From assembly GCA_003454335.1 (NCBI GenBank), contig DMKK01000270.1, positions 1-5,800 of the forward strand: a DNA stretch of 5,800 nt. The letters are read 5' to 3'. The position numbers were made by a program, and so were the translations under genes. The first letter of the stretch is position 1; each line of letters starts with the position of its first letter. This DNA is from Gammaproteobacteria bacterium (GTDB taxonomy: Bacteria > Pseudomonadota > Gammaproteobacteria > UBA9214). Positions 1 through 5,579 of the stretch are shown here, one piece after another. The notes beneath the pieces are model-generated. The model made no database searches and had not been told where the DNA came from. It saw only the letters and a program-made list of their open reading frames with translations.

Positions 1-477
1 GTATTTTTTGCCGCTGCCACAGGGGCAGGGTTCATTGCGACCGACCTTGGGTGTTTCACGCTGGAACTGGCCGGGGGTGACCATTTTTCCATCGTAAAAA
101 TACCAGGTGTCATTTGTCCTGTGAAACTCGGCCAGTTCATGGTGTTCCAGCTTTTCGTTATTGCGCCGGTAACTGGCCCTGAACTCGACGGTGCCGGTAT
201 TGTCTATCGCCGGGTCGCCGGTAACCTTCAGTATTTCAAGACCGGTCCAGTCCGATTCCCTGGCCCACCTGGCGGCACCGGCCTCATCATAGTCGCTGCG
301 CTGTCCGGGGTGCAGGGTTTCCAGCAGGTAGGGCATTTCCTGGTGCGCAAAGGCTGAATAGCGCGCCCGCATCAGTGCTTCCGGGCCGGATGCCTTAACG
401 GTTCCCTTGATCAGCGGTCCACAGCAGTCATCGTAGGACTTGCCGGAGTTGCAGGGGCAGGCGGTGGCTTCGTTCAT
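1..477 (-). CDS. ychJ: YchJ family (UPF0225) SEC-C motif protein, C-terminus cut by window edge
   Basis: The gene reads leftwards from the ATG at 477-475 and is still open at base 1, giving 159 residues; E. coli YchJ is about 152, so only a few residues (the last cysteines) should be missing. The N-terminus carries a first SEC-C zinc motif, CPCNSGKSYDDCCGP (residues 7-21). The middle has the family signature ALMRARYSAFA (34-44), and the C-terminus begins a second SEC-C motif, EPCPCGSGKKY (149-159). The region between is the NTF2-like UPF0225 core. SEC-C motifs bind zinc and are also found at the end of SecA, but the cellular role of YchJ is unknown; it is probably a cytosolic zinc protein. 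An AAGGAA ribosome site (bases 483-488, complement) lies 5 nt before the start. A possible -10, TAGAAT, lies at 518-513 (complement) without a good -35. The family call is secure; the function is not. Confidence 0.93.
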   Translation of the reverse strand, partial: MNEATACPCNSGKSYDDCCGPLIKGTVKASGPEALMRARYSAFAHQEMPYLLETLHPGQRSDYDEAGAARWARESDWTGLEILKVTGDPAIDNTGTVEFRASYRRNNEKLEHHELAEFHRTNDTWYFYDGKMVTPGQFQRETPKVGRNEPCPCGSGKKY

Positions 478-572
478 AGGTGTTCCTTGCAGGGATGATT
501 AACCGGGCTGCTATTCTACCCGCATGTGTGATAAACAACTATATAGACTCATCTCTGCTATCCATCCGGCAA

Positions 573-610
573 CCGCTCCTGAATGCAGCGGCAATGGCAC
601 AAAGCCATGC
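573..610 (+). other. Two adjacent short hairpins in the ychJ / zinc-ribbon spacer
   Basis: CCGCT (573-577) pairs with AGCGG (587-591) around a 9-nt loop. Directly after it, ATGGC (594-598) pairs with GCCAT (604-608) around a 5-nt loop, and can be extended by GC/GC with one bulged A. No protein-coding signal is visible here. Together with the hairpin at 688-712 they could be parts of a structured leader or small RNA, but such short stems also arise by chance. They are seen in the sequence; any role is inference. Confidence 0.22.
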
Positions 611-687
611 GAAATTGTTCGCGCTGGTGAAGGGGGTTAACTCTGATTGTTAATGTTAAGATGCAGCGTTCGGCTGGGCACGGCCAA

Positions 688-718
688 TGGCAGTGCAAAT
701 TACACCCTGCCAGTTTTT
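688..718 (+). terminator. Terminator-like hairpin plus T-tract just before the zinc-ribbon gene
   Basis: TGGCAG (688-693) pairs with CTGCCA (707-712). The stem can be extended by TG/CA across a 2-nt bulge, and GTTTTTC (713-719) follows, the pattern of a Rho-independent terminator on the plus strand. No plus-strand gene is visible upstream within the window, and the next start codon is only 19 nt beyond the T-run. It would therefore act either as a leader attenuator for the small gene at 738 or as the end of an unannotated small RNA. The stem is short and interrupted, so activity is uncertain. Confidence 0.38.
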
Positions 719-737
719 CAGATGAGTAAGTAACTAT

Positions 738-935
738 ATGAGTGAAATAATCTGCAATCACTGCGGCAGAACATTTGAAGAGGATAATAACCACTGTCCA
801 TTCTGCCAGACGCCAACACCGGCGCAGCAAGATAAGGATCTCGATGCAGTAAAGAAGAAAATGATTATTTTTATAGTTGGTATCTCTATTTTTTGCGCAA
901 TTATGATCCTGTGGTTACCCAGGGATATTCCGTAA
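738..935 (+). CDS. Small zinc-ribbon, single-pass membrane protein
   Basis: The product has 65 residues. The N-terminus holds two CxxC knuckles, CNHC (6-9) and CPFC (20-23), spaced as in a minimal zinc ribbon. A polar linker (about 24-41, ending in KKK) leads to one hydrophobic segment (about 42-60, IIFIVGISIFCAIMILWL) and a short PRDIP tail. The positive charges before the helix suggest the zinc ribbon faces the cytosol. Many bacteria have such small zinc-ribbon/TM proteins of unknown role; a membrane adaptor or accessory subunit is possible but not shown. It is monocistronic, divergent from ychJ, and followed by a convergent gene. The ribosome site is weak (GAGTAAG, about 10 nt upstream). 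A three-codon ATGAGTAAGTAA frame at 722-733 lies just before the real start and resembles its first codons. A 90-residue frame on the opposite strand was judged a shadow. Confidence 0.75.
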   Translation: MSEIICNHCGRTFEEDNNHCPFCQTPTPAQQDKDLDAVKKKMIIFIVGISIFCAIMILWLPRDIP

Positions 936-1064
936 ATGCCATCGGAAATTACCGATCCACATCCGGCCTCTGTAGGTCTGCTTTTAGTGACGGGTTATTT
1001 TAGGCAAATTTGCTTACCCTGTGATGAATTCACTTGAATGCAGCTGGTAACGTTAATTGATCTA

Positions 1065-1080
1065 CGTTTCCCTAGAAACG
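1065..1080 (-). other. 6-bp inverted repeat around the stop codon of the beta-barrel gene
   Basis: CGTTTC (1065-1070) and GAAACG (1075-1080) are perfect inverted repeats around a 4-nt loop containing the TAG stop. The last codons (Arg-Phe) form one arm. No T-tract follows on the minus strand, so it is not a standard Rho-independent terminator. It could protect the mRNA 3' end, or be chance given the constraint of the terminal YRF codons. Confidence 0.25.
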
Positions 1081-1953
1081 GTATGTCAGCTCAAGCACAG
1101 CTGCATAATCCTGACCATCGCTGGTAAGACTGAAGGGTGCGCCGAACTTGATGTCGAGTCCGTCAGACATGGTGTAGATTATCTCGGGTGACAGGCTGAA
1201 GGCGGTGAAATCCTCGAAATCATGTTCTAGCAATGCCTCCAGCACCGGCGTCAGGCGGCCATAAGTGTTGAACATGAGTGCCCCGGTTGCATAGAGTACT
1301 TCAAAGTCGACATCATCACCGGTGAGGTTGATGTCGTCGGTATCCTTGAACATCACATAACGCAGATTACCGAATAATGTCATCTCGTTGTTGTGGATGT
1401 CGGTATCCATCTTTAAACCAGCCTGGTAGTTATGACCTGCGTGGTTAAATTTGTCGACCAGTTCCCCGTTGCGTTCTGCATCCAGGGTGTCCAGGCGTTC
1501 TCCATATCCCGCCATCCAGGCTATGTTGACACCCAGTTTGTTTTCCAGCCAGGGAATCCGGCGTTCATAAATCAGGGATGCAAAGTCACGGACTCCGCCA
1601 TTGCCTTCGACATCGAGCGAGCGACCATCAAACGGTTCACCCGGCTTGTTATAATCGCCCTTGCCATTAGTGTACAACGGTAGCAGCAACTCAATTTGTG
1701 ATACATCGTTGATAGGGTAAGTGAAATCCAGGGTCGCTGTGTAACCATTGAAATCATCCAGTTCTTCCACCGGTTTGTCGCGAAAATATTCGACTTTCAA
1801 GTCCAGGGTGGGAGCGTGATATATCCGTGCATAGCGGGCAAAAATCGGCTCCACCCTGCCTGTTGAATCAGCTGCTGAGGTATTGCCAGAGAACGTCAGT
1901 AACAGTGAGCAGGCAAGCAAGCCCGCCAGCCATGTCCGACTCCTTGTGTACAT
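1072..1953 (-). CDS. Outer-membrane beta-barrel protein with signal peptide
   Basis: The product has 293 residues from the ATG at 1953. A TTG five codons upstream (1968) would add MRAGN but has no ribosome site, whereas GAGAG and GGGA sequences precede the ATG. Residues 1-27 form a signal peptide: basic MYTRSRTW, hydrophobic core about 9-22, likely cleavage NTSA|AD. An LLAC at 12-15 is a poor lipobox, so signal peptidase I is preferred. The mature part alternates amphipathic strands with polar Asp/Asn/Gly loops and ends LELTYRF; a C-terminal Phe after aromatic alternation is the outer-membrane assembly signal. I estimate 10-12 strands. It resembles the broad 'transporter / phenol-degradation MetA-like' class of putative barrels, but I cannot name a substrate. 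It is isolated: the small zinc-ribbon gene converges on its 3' end and a long spacer lies upstream. The outer-membrane location is well supported; the function is unknown. Confidence 0.82.
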   Translation of the reverse strand: MYTRSRTWLAGLLACSLLLTFSGNTSAADSTGRVEPIFARYARIYHAPTLDLKVEYFRDKPVEELDDFNGYTATLDFTYPINDVSQIELLLPLYTNGKGDYNKPGEPFDGRSLDVEGNGGVRDFASLIYERRIPWLENKLGVNIAWMAGYGERLDTLDAERNGELVDKFNHAGHNYQAGLKMDTDIHNNEMTLFGNLRYVMFKDTDDINLTGDDVDFEVLYATGALMFNTYGRLTPVLEALLEHDFEDFTAFSLSPEIIYTMSDGLDIKFGAPFSLTSDGQDYAAVLELTYRF

Positions 1954-2442
1954 ATTCCCGGCTCTCAACAGGTAGATGTTCTCGTGTGGTAGATACGGCC
2001 TGTAAAAAACCGCACTTTATAGAAAAACAGGATTAATTATTATCTTTTCATGCCACGAATTCATAAAGTCAGAACAATGATATTTGAATTAGCTGCATCG
2101 TTAGTCGGTACCAGCTATCAGACTTTTAGTTTGAATACATTCTTGCGCAGATATGTTGCTGCTGATGCCGTAGACAGAGGTGAGCATACTTGAACAGCGC
2201 GGATAAACAAGGAAAAATCCTTCGATCCGGCAAGGGGGCATCCTGGAAGGAAGTCGCGTGGAGCTTTATTGTGCCTTCTTCTTCCCGGCGTCGCTTTGGA
2301 ACGTGTGCTGATTGATACGCGTGGATACGAAATAGCATAAAATAAGCCACCTGGTAGCGCGCCATATACATTTAAGTATTGGTAATTCAGTCTTTAAAAG
2401 CAATATATTGTCTCTGTGGTGTCAGTGGGCTGGGGGTGACAA
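1954..2442. other. 489-bp intergenic stretch without a convincing gene
   Basis: This stretch separates the divergent beta-barrel and GIY-YIG genes. Bases 2000-2100 are AT-rich and should hold the promoter of the minus-strand barrel gene; a TATAAA (2021-2016, complement) is a possible -10, but no good -35 matches it. CCTGT (1999-2003) and ACAGG (2027-2031) are inverted arms flanking this element. AAGGA/TCCTT arms at 2209-2222 form a small hairpin. A 41-codon plus-strand frame with TTG start (2190-2315) follows an AGAGGTG sequence and is treated as a finding, not a gene. An 81-codon frame on the minus strand (2371-2126) has no ribosome site and an unlikely His/Arg/Gln/Cys-rich composition. The region may be a decayed gene or simply regulatory spacer. 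Confidence 0.5.
2379..2409 (+). promoter_or_regulatory. Possible sigma70-type promoter for the GIY-YIG gene
   Basis: TTGGTA (2379-2384) and TATATT (2404-2409) resemble -35 and -10 boxes, 34 nt before the GTG start. The 19-nt spacing is longer than the usual 17, and the surrounding DNA is AT-rich, so this is only a weak candidate. Confidence 0.2.
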
Positions 2443-2826
2443 GTGGAGGATGAAGAACGGGACCGGAAGATTCTGCAGTGGCAGAAGAAGGCCCGCGCGG
2501 CGGCCAGAAAGAAACAGCGCCGACGTCTCTATGTCATCACGCTTGACCCCGAGGTGTTGTGGATCAAGGAGTTTCGCCAGGAAAACCTGAACTACGTCGA
2601 GGGGATGCCCTGTGTCTATGTCGGCATGACCATCCATGATCCCGGTGACCGTTTTGAGCAACACAAGGCCGGTTATCGCGGCAGCAAGTATCCCCGCAAG
2701 TACGGTGTTGAACTGGCGCTGGAACTTATTGATGGCTTTGATGGTGAGGGACTGAATGACAACGACAGGGAAGCCGCGCTGGCAGACTGGTTGCGCGCGC
2801 AGGGCTGTGCCGTGTGGCAAAACTGA
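2443..2826 (+). CDS. GIY-YIG nuclease-like protein (stand-alone, 127 aa)
   Basis: The start is the GTG at 2443. An in-frame TGA ends 4 nt before it (2437-2439), so no longer start exists, and GGGGGTG (2432-2438) is a fair ribosome site. Residues 13-28 are a very basic helix (KKARAAARKKQRRR), plausibly DNA-binding. LYVITL (29-34) is the GIY strand and CVYVGMT (57-63) the YIG strand. R70 in GDRFEQHKAG fits the conserved Arg of the active-site helix. The C-terminal REAALADWLRAQGCAVWQN (109-127) has the E-x5-WLR pattern in which E110 would bind the metal ion. The fold is thus that of single-domain GIY-YIG endonucleases, but about 27 residues separate the GIY and YIG elements where about 10 is usual. 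No recognisable partner domain or mobile element adjoins it, so it may be a repair or maintenance nuclease, or a non-catalytic relative. Confidence 0.78.
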   Translation: MEDEERDRKILQWQKKARAAARKKQRRRLYVITLDPEVLWIKEFRQENLNYVEGMPCVYVGMTIHDPGDRFEQHKAGYRGSKYPRKYGVELALELIDGFDGEGLNDNDREAALADWLRAQGCAVWQN

Positions 2827-2965
2827 ACGCTATTTTAAGCAAATGACAATTTATATTTGAACACAGGCAACATGAGAAGAATCAGCAATATCGGTATTTT
2901 TGGAATCCTCCTGAACAACGTAGCGGGGGAAAATGCCCGGGCCGAGTGAGTCAATGCATTGAATA

Positions 2966-2998
2966 TTTTCATGAAAAACGCATGCGCTCGGATAAAAT
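2966..2998 (+). promoter_or_regulatory. 12-bp palindrome and possible -10 upstream of the DUF1538-PII operon
   Basis: TTTTCATGAAAA (2966-2977) is a perfect 12-bp palindrome. TAAAAT (2993-2998) begins 16 nt after it and could be a -10 element, which would place the palindrome over the -35 region as an operator would be. A CGCATGCG palindrome (2979-2986) lies between. The spacer 2827-3076 otherwise holds no convincing gene; a 25-codon frame at 2872-2949 is noted separately. A GG-N10-GC pair (2990-3003) has the sigma54 spacing but lacks the TTGC box, so NtrC/sigma54 control is not supported. Confidence 0.28.
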
Positions 2999-3076
2999 AA
3001 AGCTGCGCCGCTCCTGCAGGTGCCATGTGATAGGCTATGTCGCTGTAATCCACACTCAATATCTGAATTAATAACA

Positions 3077-4867
3077 ATGGCCAACCAGTACCGGTTCGGA
3101 GAATACCAGCGCAGGCTGCGCGCGCGTCGCAAGGAAGTCAGTTTCAATGGCGCCAGACCAAAGCTGGAAAAAGACGCCAACGGCAAGCTGATTCCCTGCC
3201 ACCCGGAGCGCATCAAGCTTAACACCGGTGAGGCTTACCAGCTGCTGCGACCCTATGTTTCGGTGCGCTTCATGGAACAGGTCAAGGCGGTGGTCCCGCT
3301 GGCAATCTACCTGGTACTGTTCCAGGTTCTTATCCTGCAGCAACTCGAAGCCGACTACTGGATTATTACCGCCGGGCTGTTTGCCGTGATTGTCGGCCTG
3401 ATGTTCTTTATGGAAGGCCTCAAGCTTGGCCTGATGCCTTTTGGCACGGTAATCGGCAGTACCCTGCCGCGCAAGTCTTCGTTACCCGTGGTGCTGTTCG
3501 TCACGCTGTTACTGGGCATTGGCGTCACCTTCGCCGAGCCGGCCATCGGTGCCCTCAAGGCCGCCGGCCGGAATGTGTCGGTGGAACAGGCCCCCTATCT
3601 TTATGCCCTGCTCAACGACTGGTCAGACGTGTTGGTGCTGGTGGTTGGCGCCAGTGTCGGCCTGGCCGCGGTGCTGGGAACGCTGCGTTTTCTCTACGGC
3701 TGGAGCCTCAAACCCATGATCTACCTGGCACTGGCACCGGTGCTTGCGTTGACCCTGTATGCCGCATTCGACCCGCAACTGCAGACAATAGTCGGCCTGG
3801 CCTGGGACTGCGGGGCGGTAACCACCGGCCCTGTTACGGTGCCGCTGGTACTGTCGCTGGGCATCGGCATTGCCGCGGCGGCCGGCAAGGGAGAGGCAGG
3901 GCTGTCCGGCTTCGGTATTGTCACGCTGGCCTCACTGTTCCCAATCACCGGGGTATTGCTGCTGGCCATGTACCTGTCTTTCACACTGTCACCGGAACAG
4001 ATCATCGAAGCGGCACGCCTGGCCAGCGCTGCTGCTGACAGTAGCGTAACCCCCTGGTATGAGCGTACCCCGGTGATAGAAATCATCCTGGGCATCCGCG
4101 CCATCCTGCCGCTGGTTGTTTTTCTCTTCCTGGTACTGCGGTTTGTCCTCGGTGAACGCCTGAAGAACCCCGGGGAAATCTTTTACGGCATTGGCCTGGC
4201 AATTTTAGGCATGTGCATCTTTAACCTGGGACTCACTTACGGCCTGTCCAAGCTCGGCGGTGACGTCGGCAGCCTGGTGCCAGCCGCTTTCACCGTGATT
4301 CCCGACATGGCGGTTTCACCCATCTATCTGTATGGCATCGGTGTCACCCTGGCACTGTTGTTTGGCTGGGCGCTGGGCTTTGGCGCCACGCTGGCTGAAC
4401 CGGCCCTCAATGCCCTGGGGGAAACCACCGAAAACCTGACCAACGGCGTCTTCAAGAAAAAAACCCTGCTGGTGGCCGTGTCGCTGGGCGTGGCTTTCGG
4501 CATCGCCGCGGGCCTGGCCAAGCTGGTTTTCGACTTGCCACTGGTGTGGCTGATTGTTCCGGGTTACCTGCTGGCCATTGTGCTGACCTTTTTTTCCAGC
4601 GAGGAGTTCGTCAATATTGCCTGGGACAGCGCGGGTGTGACCACCGGCCCGATTACCGTGCCGCTGGTGCTGGCCATGGGGCTTGGCATCGGTAGCGCCA
4701 TGAACGCGGTGGAGGGTTTCGGTATCCTGTGCCTGGCCTCGATCGGCCCGATCGTGTCGGTCATGATCACCGGGCTGTGGACGCGTTACAAGGCCGGTGC
4801 CCAGGCCGAGGCGGCACGCCATGAAACTATAGTCTTACAGGAACAGGAGGCACAGGCCCTGACATGA
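3077..4867 (+). CDS. Two-repeat DUF1538 integral membrane protein, probable cation transporter/antiporter
   Basis: The product has 596 residues. The start is the ATG at 3077; a GTG at 3020 would add a Cys-rich stretch that looks non-coding. No good ribosome site is visible. Residues 1-64 are a basic cytosolic extension. Two homologous DUF1538 halves follow (about 65-300 and 338-570), each with about seven hydrophobic segments. The halves share AEPAIGAL (153) / AEPALNAL (440), AWDCGAVTTGP (242) / AWDSAGVTTGP (515), TVPLVL, and GFGIVTLAS (278) / GFGILCLAS (547). The buried acids E154, E441, D244 and D517, at equivalent places, are candidate ion ligands. From memory, a DUF1538 gene pair of Halomonas, UmpA/UmpB, was reported as a Na+(Li+,K+)/H+ antiporter; here both units would be one chain. 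The stop overlaps the next start (ATGA), coupling it to a PII gene, as amtB-glnK and sbtA-sbtB are paired. The family is certain; ion and direction are inferred. Confidence 0.9.
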   Translation: MANQYRFGEYQRRLRARRKEVSFNGARPKLEKDANGKLIPCHPERIKLNTGEAYQLLRPYVSVRFMEQVKAVVPLAIYLVLFQVLILQQLEADYWIITAGLFAVIVGLMFFMEGLKLGLMPFGTVIGSTLPRKSSLPVVLFVTLLLGIGVTFAEPAIGALKAAGRNVSVEQAPYLYALLNDWSDVLVLVVGASVGLAAVLGTLRFLYGWSLKPMIYLALAPVLALTLYAAFDPQLQTIVGLAWDCGAVTTGPVTVPLVLSLGIGIAAAAGKGEAGLSGFGIVTLASLFPITGVLLLAMYLSFTLSPEQIIEAARLASAAADSSVTPWYERTPVIEIILGIRAILPLVVFLFLVLRFVLGERLKNPGEIFYGIGLAILGMCIFNLGLTYGLSKLGGDVGSLVPAAFTVIPDMAVSPIYLYGIGVTLALLFGWALGFGATLAEPALNALGETTENLTNGVFKKKTLLVAVSLGVAFGIAAGLAKLVFDLPLVWLIVPGYLLAIVLTFFSSEEFVNIAWDSAGVTTGPITVPLVLAMGLGIGSAMNAVEGFGILCLASIGPIVSVMITGLWTRYKAGAQAEAARHETIVLQEQEAQALT

Positions 4868-5229
4868 GCGACAATATCACCTACCTGACTGACGTGGCAC
4901 TGATCACCTGCGTGGTCAAACGCGGCGTGAGCGACACCATACTCAAGGCCGCCCGCGATGCTGGTGCTATCACTGGCGCGGTCAGCTACTTTGCACGCGG
5001 ACACGGTGTGCGCGAGCGTCTCGGCTTGCTGGGCATTGCGGTGGAAGCGGAGAAGGAAATCATTAGCCTGCTGGTATCCATGGAGCAGCAGGACACTGTG
5101 TTCGAAGCCCTGCACCGCGCCGGAAATCTTGACGTACCCGGCAATGGCTATATGTACTGCACGCCACTGGAAAAACTCGCCACCTATGTTCCCAAAGATT
5201 TGCTGGAAAGGCTCGAGGGCAATAAATGA
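4864..5229 (+). CDS. PII-superfamily signalling protein with non-canonical T-loop
   Basis: The product has 121 residues, close to the usual 112. The PII ferredoxin-like order is visible: strand ALITCVVKRG (12-21), helix VSDTILKAARDAG (22-34), strand ITGAVSYFARG (36-46), T-loop about 45-62, strand KEIISLLVS (64-72), helix DTVFEALHRAG (77-87), B-loop VPGNGYMYC (91-99). The T-loop, HGVRERLGLLGIAVEAE (47-63), is a few residues shorter than in GlnB/GlnK and has no Tyr, so uridylylation by GlnD is excluded. In the B-loop the usual Lys after GDG is Tyr96, and the two C-loop Arg contacts to ATP are not evident, so ligand binding may differ. ATG overlaps the stop of the DUF1538 gene, and AGGAGG (4845-4850) lies 13 nt upstream. 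The expected role is trimeric binding to the cytosolic face of the membrane protein and gating it. Databases would probably call it 'P-II family nitrogen regulator'; a nitrogen role is not shown. Confidence 0.88.
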   Translation: MSDNITYLTDVALITCVVKRGVSDTILKAARDAGAITGAVSYFARGHGVRERLGLLGIAVEAEKEIISLLVSMEQQDTVFEALHRAGNLDVPGNGYMYCTPLEKLATYVPKDLLERLEGNK

Positions 5230-5579
5230 ACTCAGCAGAGCATTGCAAGCTGATCACCTGCATCGTGCCAAACGACGGCACCGACCGGGAGCTACTGCGT
5301 GCCCTGCGCCAGGAGAAGAATGTTATTCGCGCCACCAGCCTGAGGGCACAGGGTATGGCCGTGCTGGAAGACGCCAAAACCGCCCCGAATGAATTACCTG
5401 AGCCCCGAATGGTAAGGATCGTGCGCATTGTCGCCGCGGAAACCGAGGCTGGAGAACTGTTCTCTTACGTATTCGACAAGGCCAGAATTGACCGCCCGGG
5501 TGGCGGTGTGATCTTCATGAGTGGCAGCATTACCGCAACCCCTTTTAATCTGCCGGAAGGCTTGCCCGGCGAAGCGTGA
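5226..5579 (+). CDS. Second, divergent PII-like protein of the DUF1538 operon
   Basis: The product has 117 residues, and ATG overlaps the stop of the preceding PII gene (ATGA); GAGGG (5215-5219) is a good ribosome site. The first strand CKLITCIVPNDGTDRELLRALR (7-28, read in two halves) matches ALITCVVKRGVSDTILKAAR of the neighbour. Later come a strand MVRIVRIVAA (62-71), helix GELFSYVFDKARI (76-88), a glycine-rich B-loop-like turn RPGGGVIFMSG (90-100), and a Pro-rich tail. The same fold order as PII is therefore likely. The T-loop region (about 40-61) is Pro/Ala-rich (EDAKTAPNELPEP) with no Tyr and none of the GRG/GHT motif. It looks like a paralogue of its neighbour that diverged after duplication, perhaps pairing with it as a mixed trimer or acting as an antagonist. 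It could also be annotated as a hypothetical protein. The gene itself is sure; PII homology is fairly sure. Confidence 0.8.
   Translation: MNSAEHCKLITCIVPNDGTDRELLRALRQEKNVIRATSLRAQGMAVLEDAKTAPNELPEPRMVRIVRIVAAETEAGELFSYVFDKARIDRPGGGVIFMSGSITATPFNLPEGLPGEA

Noticed and set aside
121..357. 78-codon plus-strand frame inside ychJ
   Set aside because: It is a shadow of the YchJ-family gene, whose motifs on the other strand are clear.
558..830. 90-codon minus-strand frame across the spacer and the zinc-ribbon start
   Set aside because: It overlaps a better-supported gene with two CxxC motifs, has no ribosome site, and its composition is not protein-like.
2126..2371. 81-codon minus-strand frame in the long spacer
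   Set aside because: No ribosome site, a His/Arg/Gln/Cys-rich composition and no recognisable motif.
2872..2949. 25-codon frame (starting MRRISNIGIFGILLNN) upstream of the DUF1538 operon, considered as a leader peptide
   Set aside because: Only a weak AGG sequence precedes it, no run of regulatory codons and no attenuator hairpins follow; chance is more likely.
2990..3003. GG-N10-GC spacing of a sigma54 promoter, attractive because of the PII genes
   Set aside because: Only the GG and GC match; the TGGCAC and TTGC context is missing, and this spacing is common by chance.
4316..4822. 168-codon minus-strand frame opposite the DUF1538 gene
   Set aside because: His/Gln/Gly/Arg-rich antisense shadow of a GC-rich membrane protein gene.
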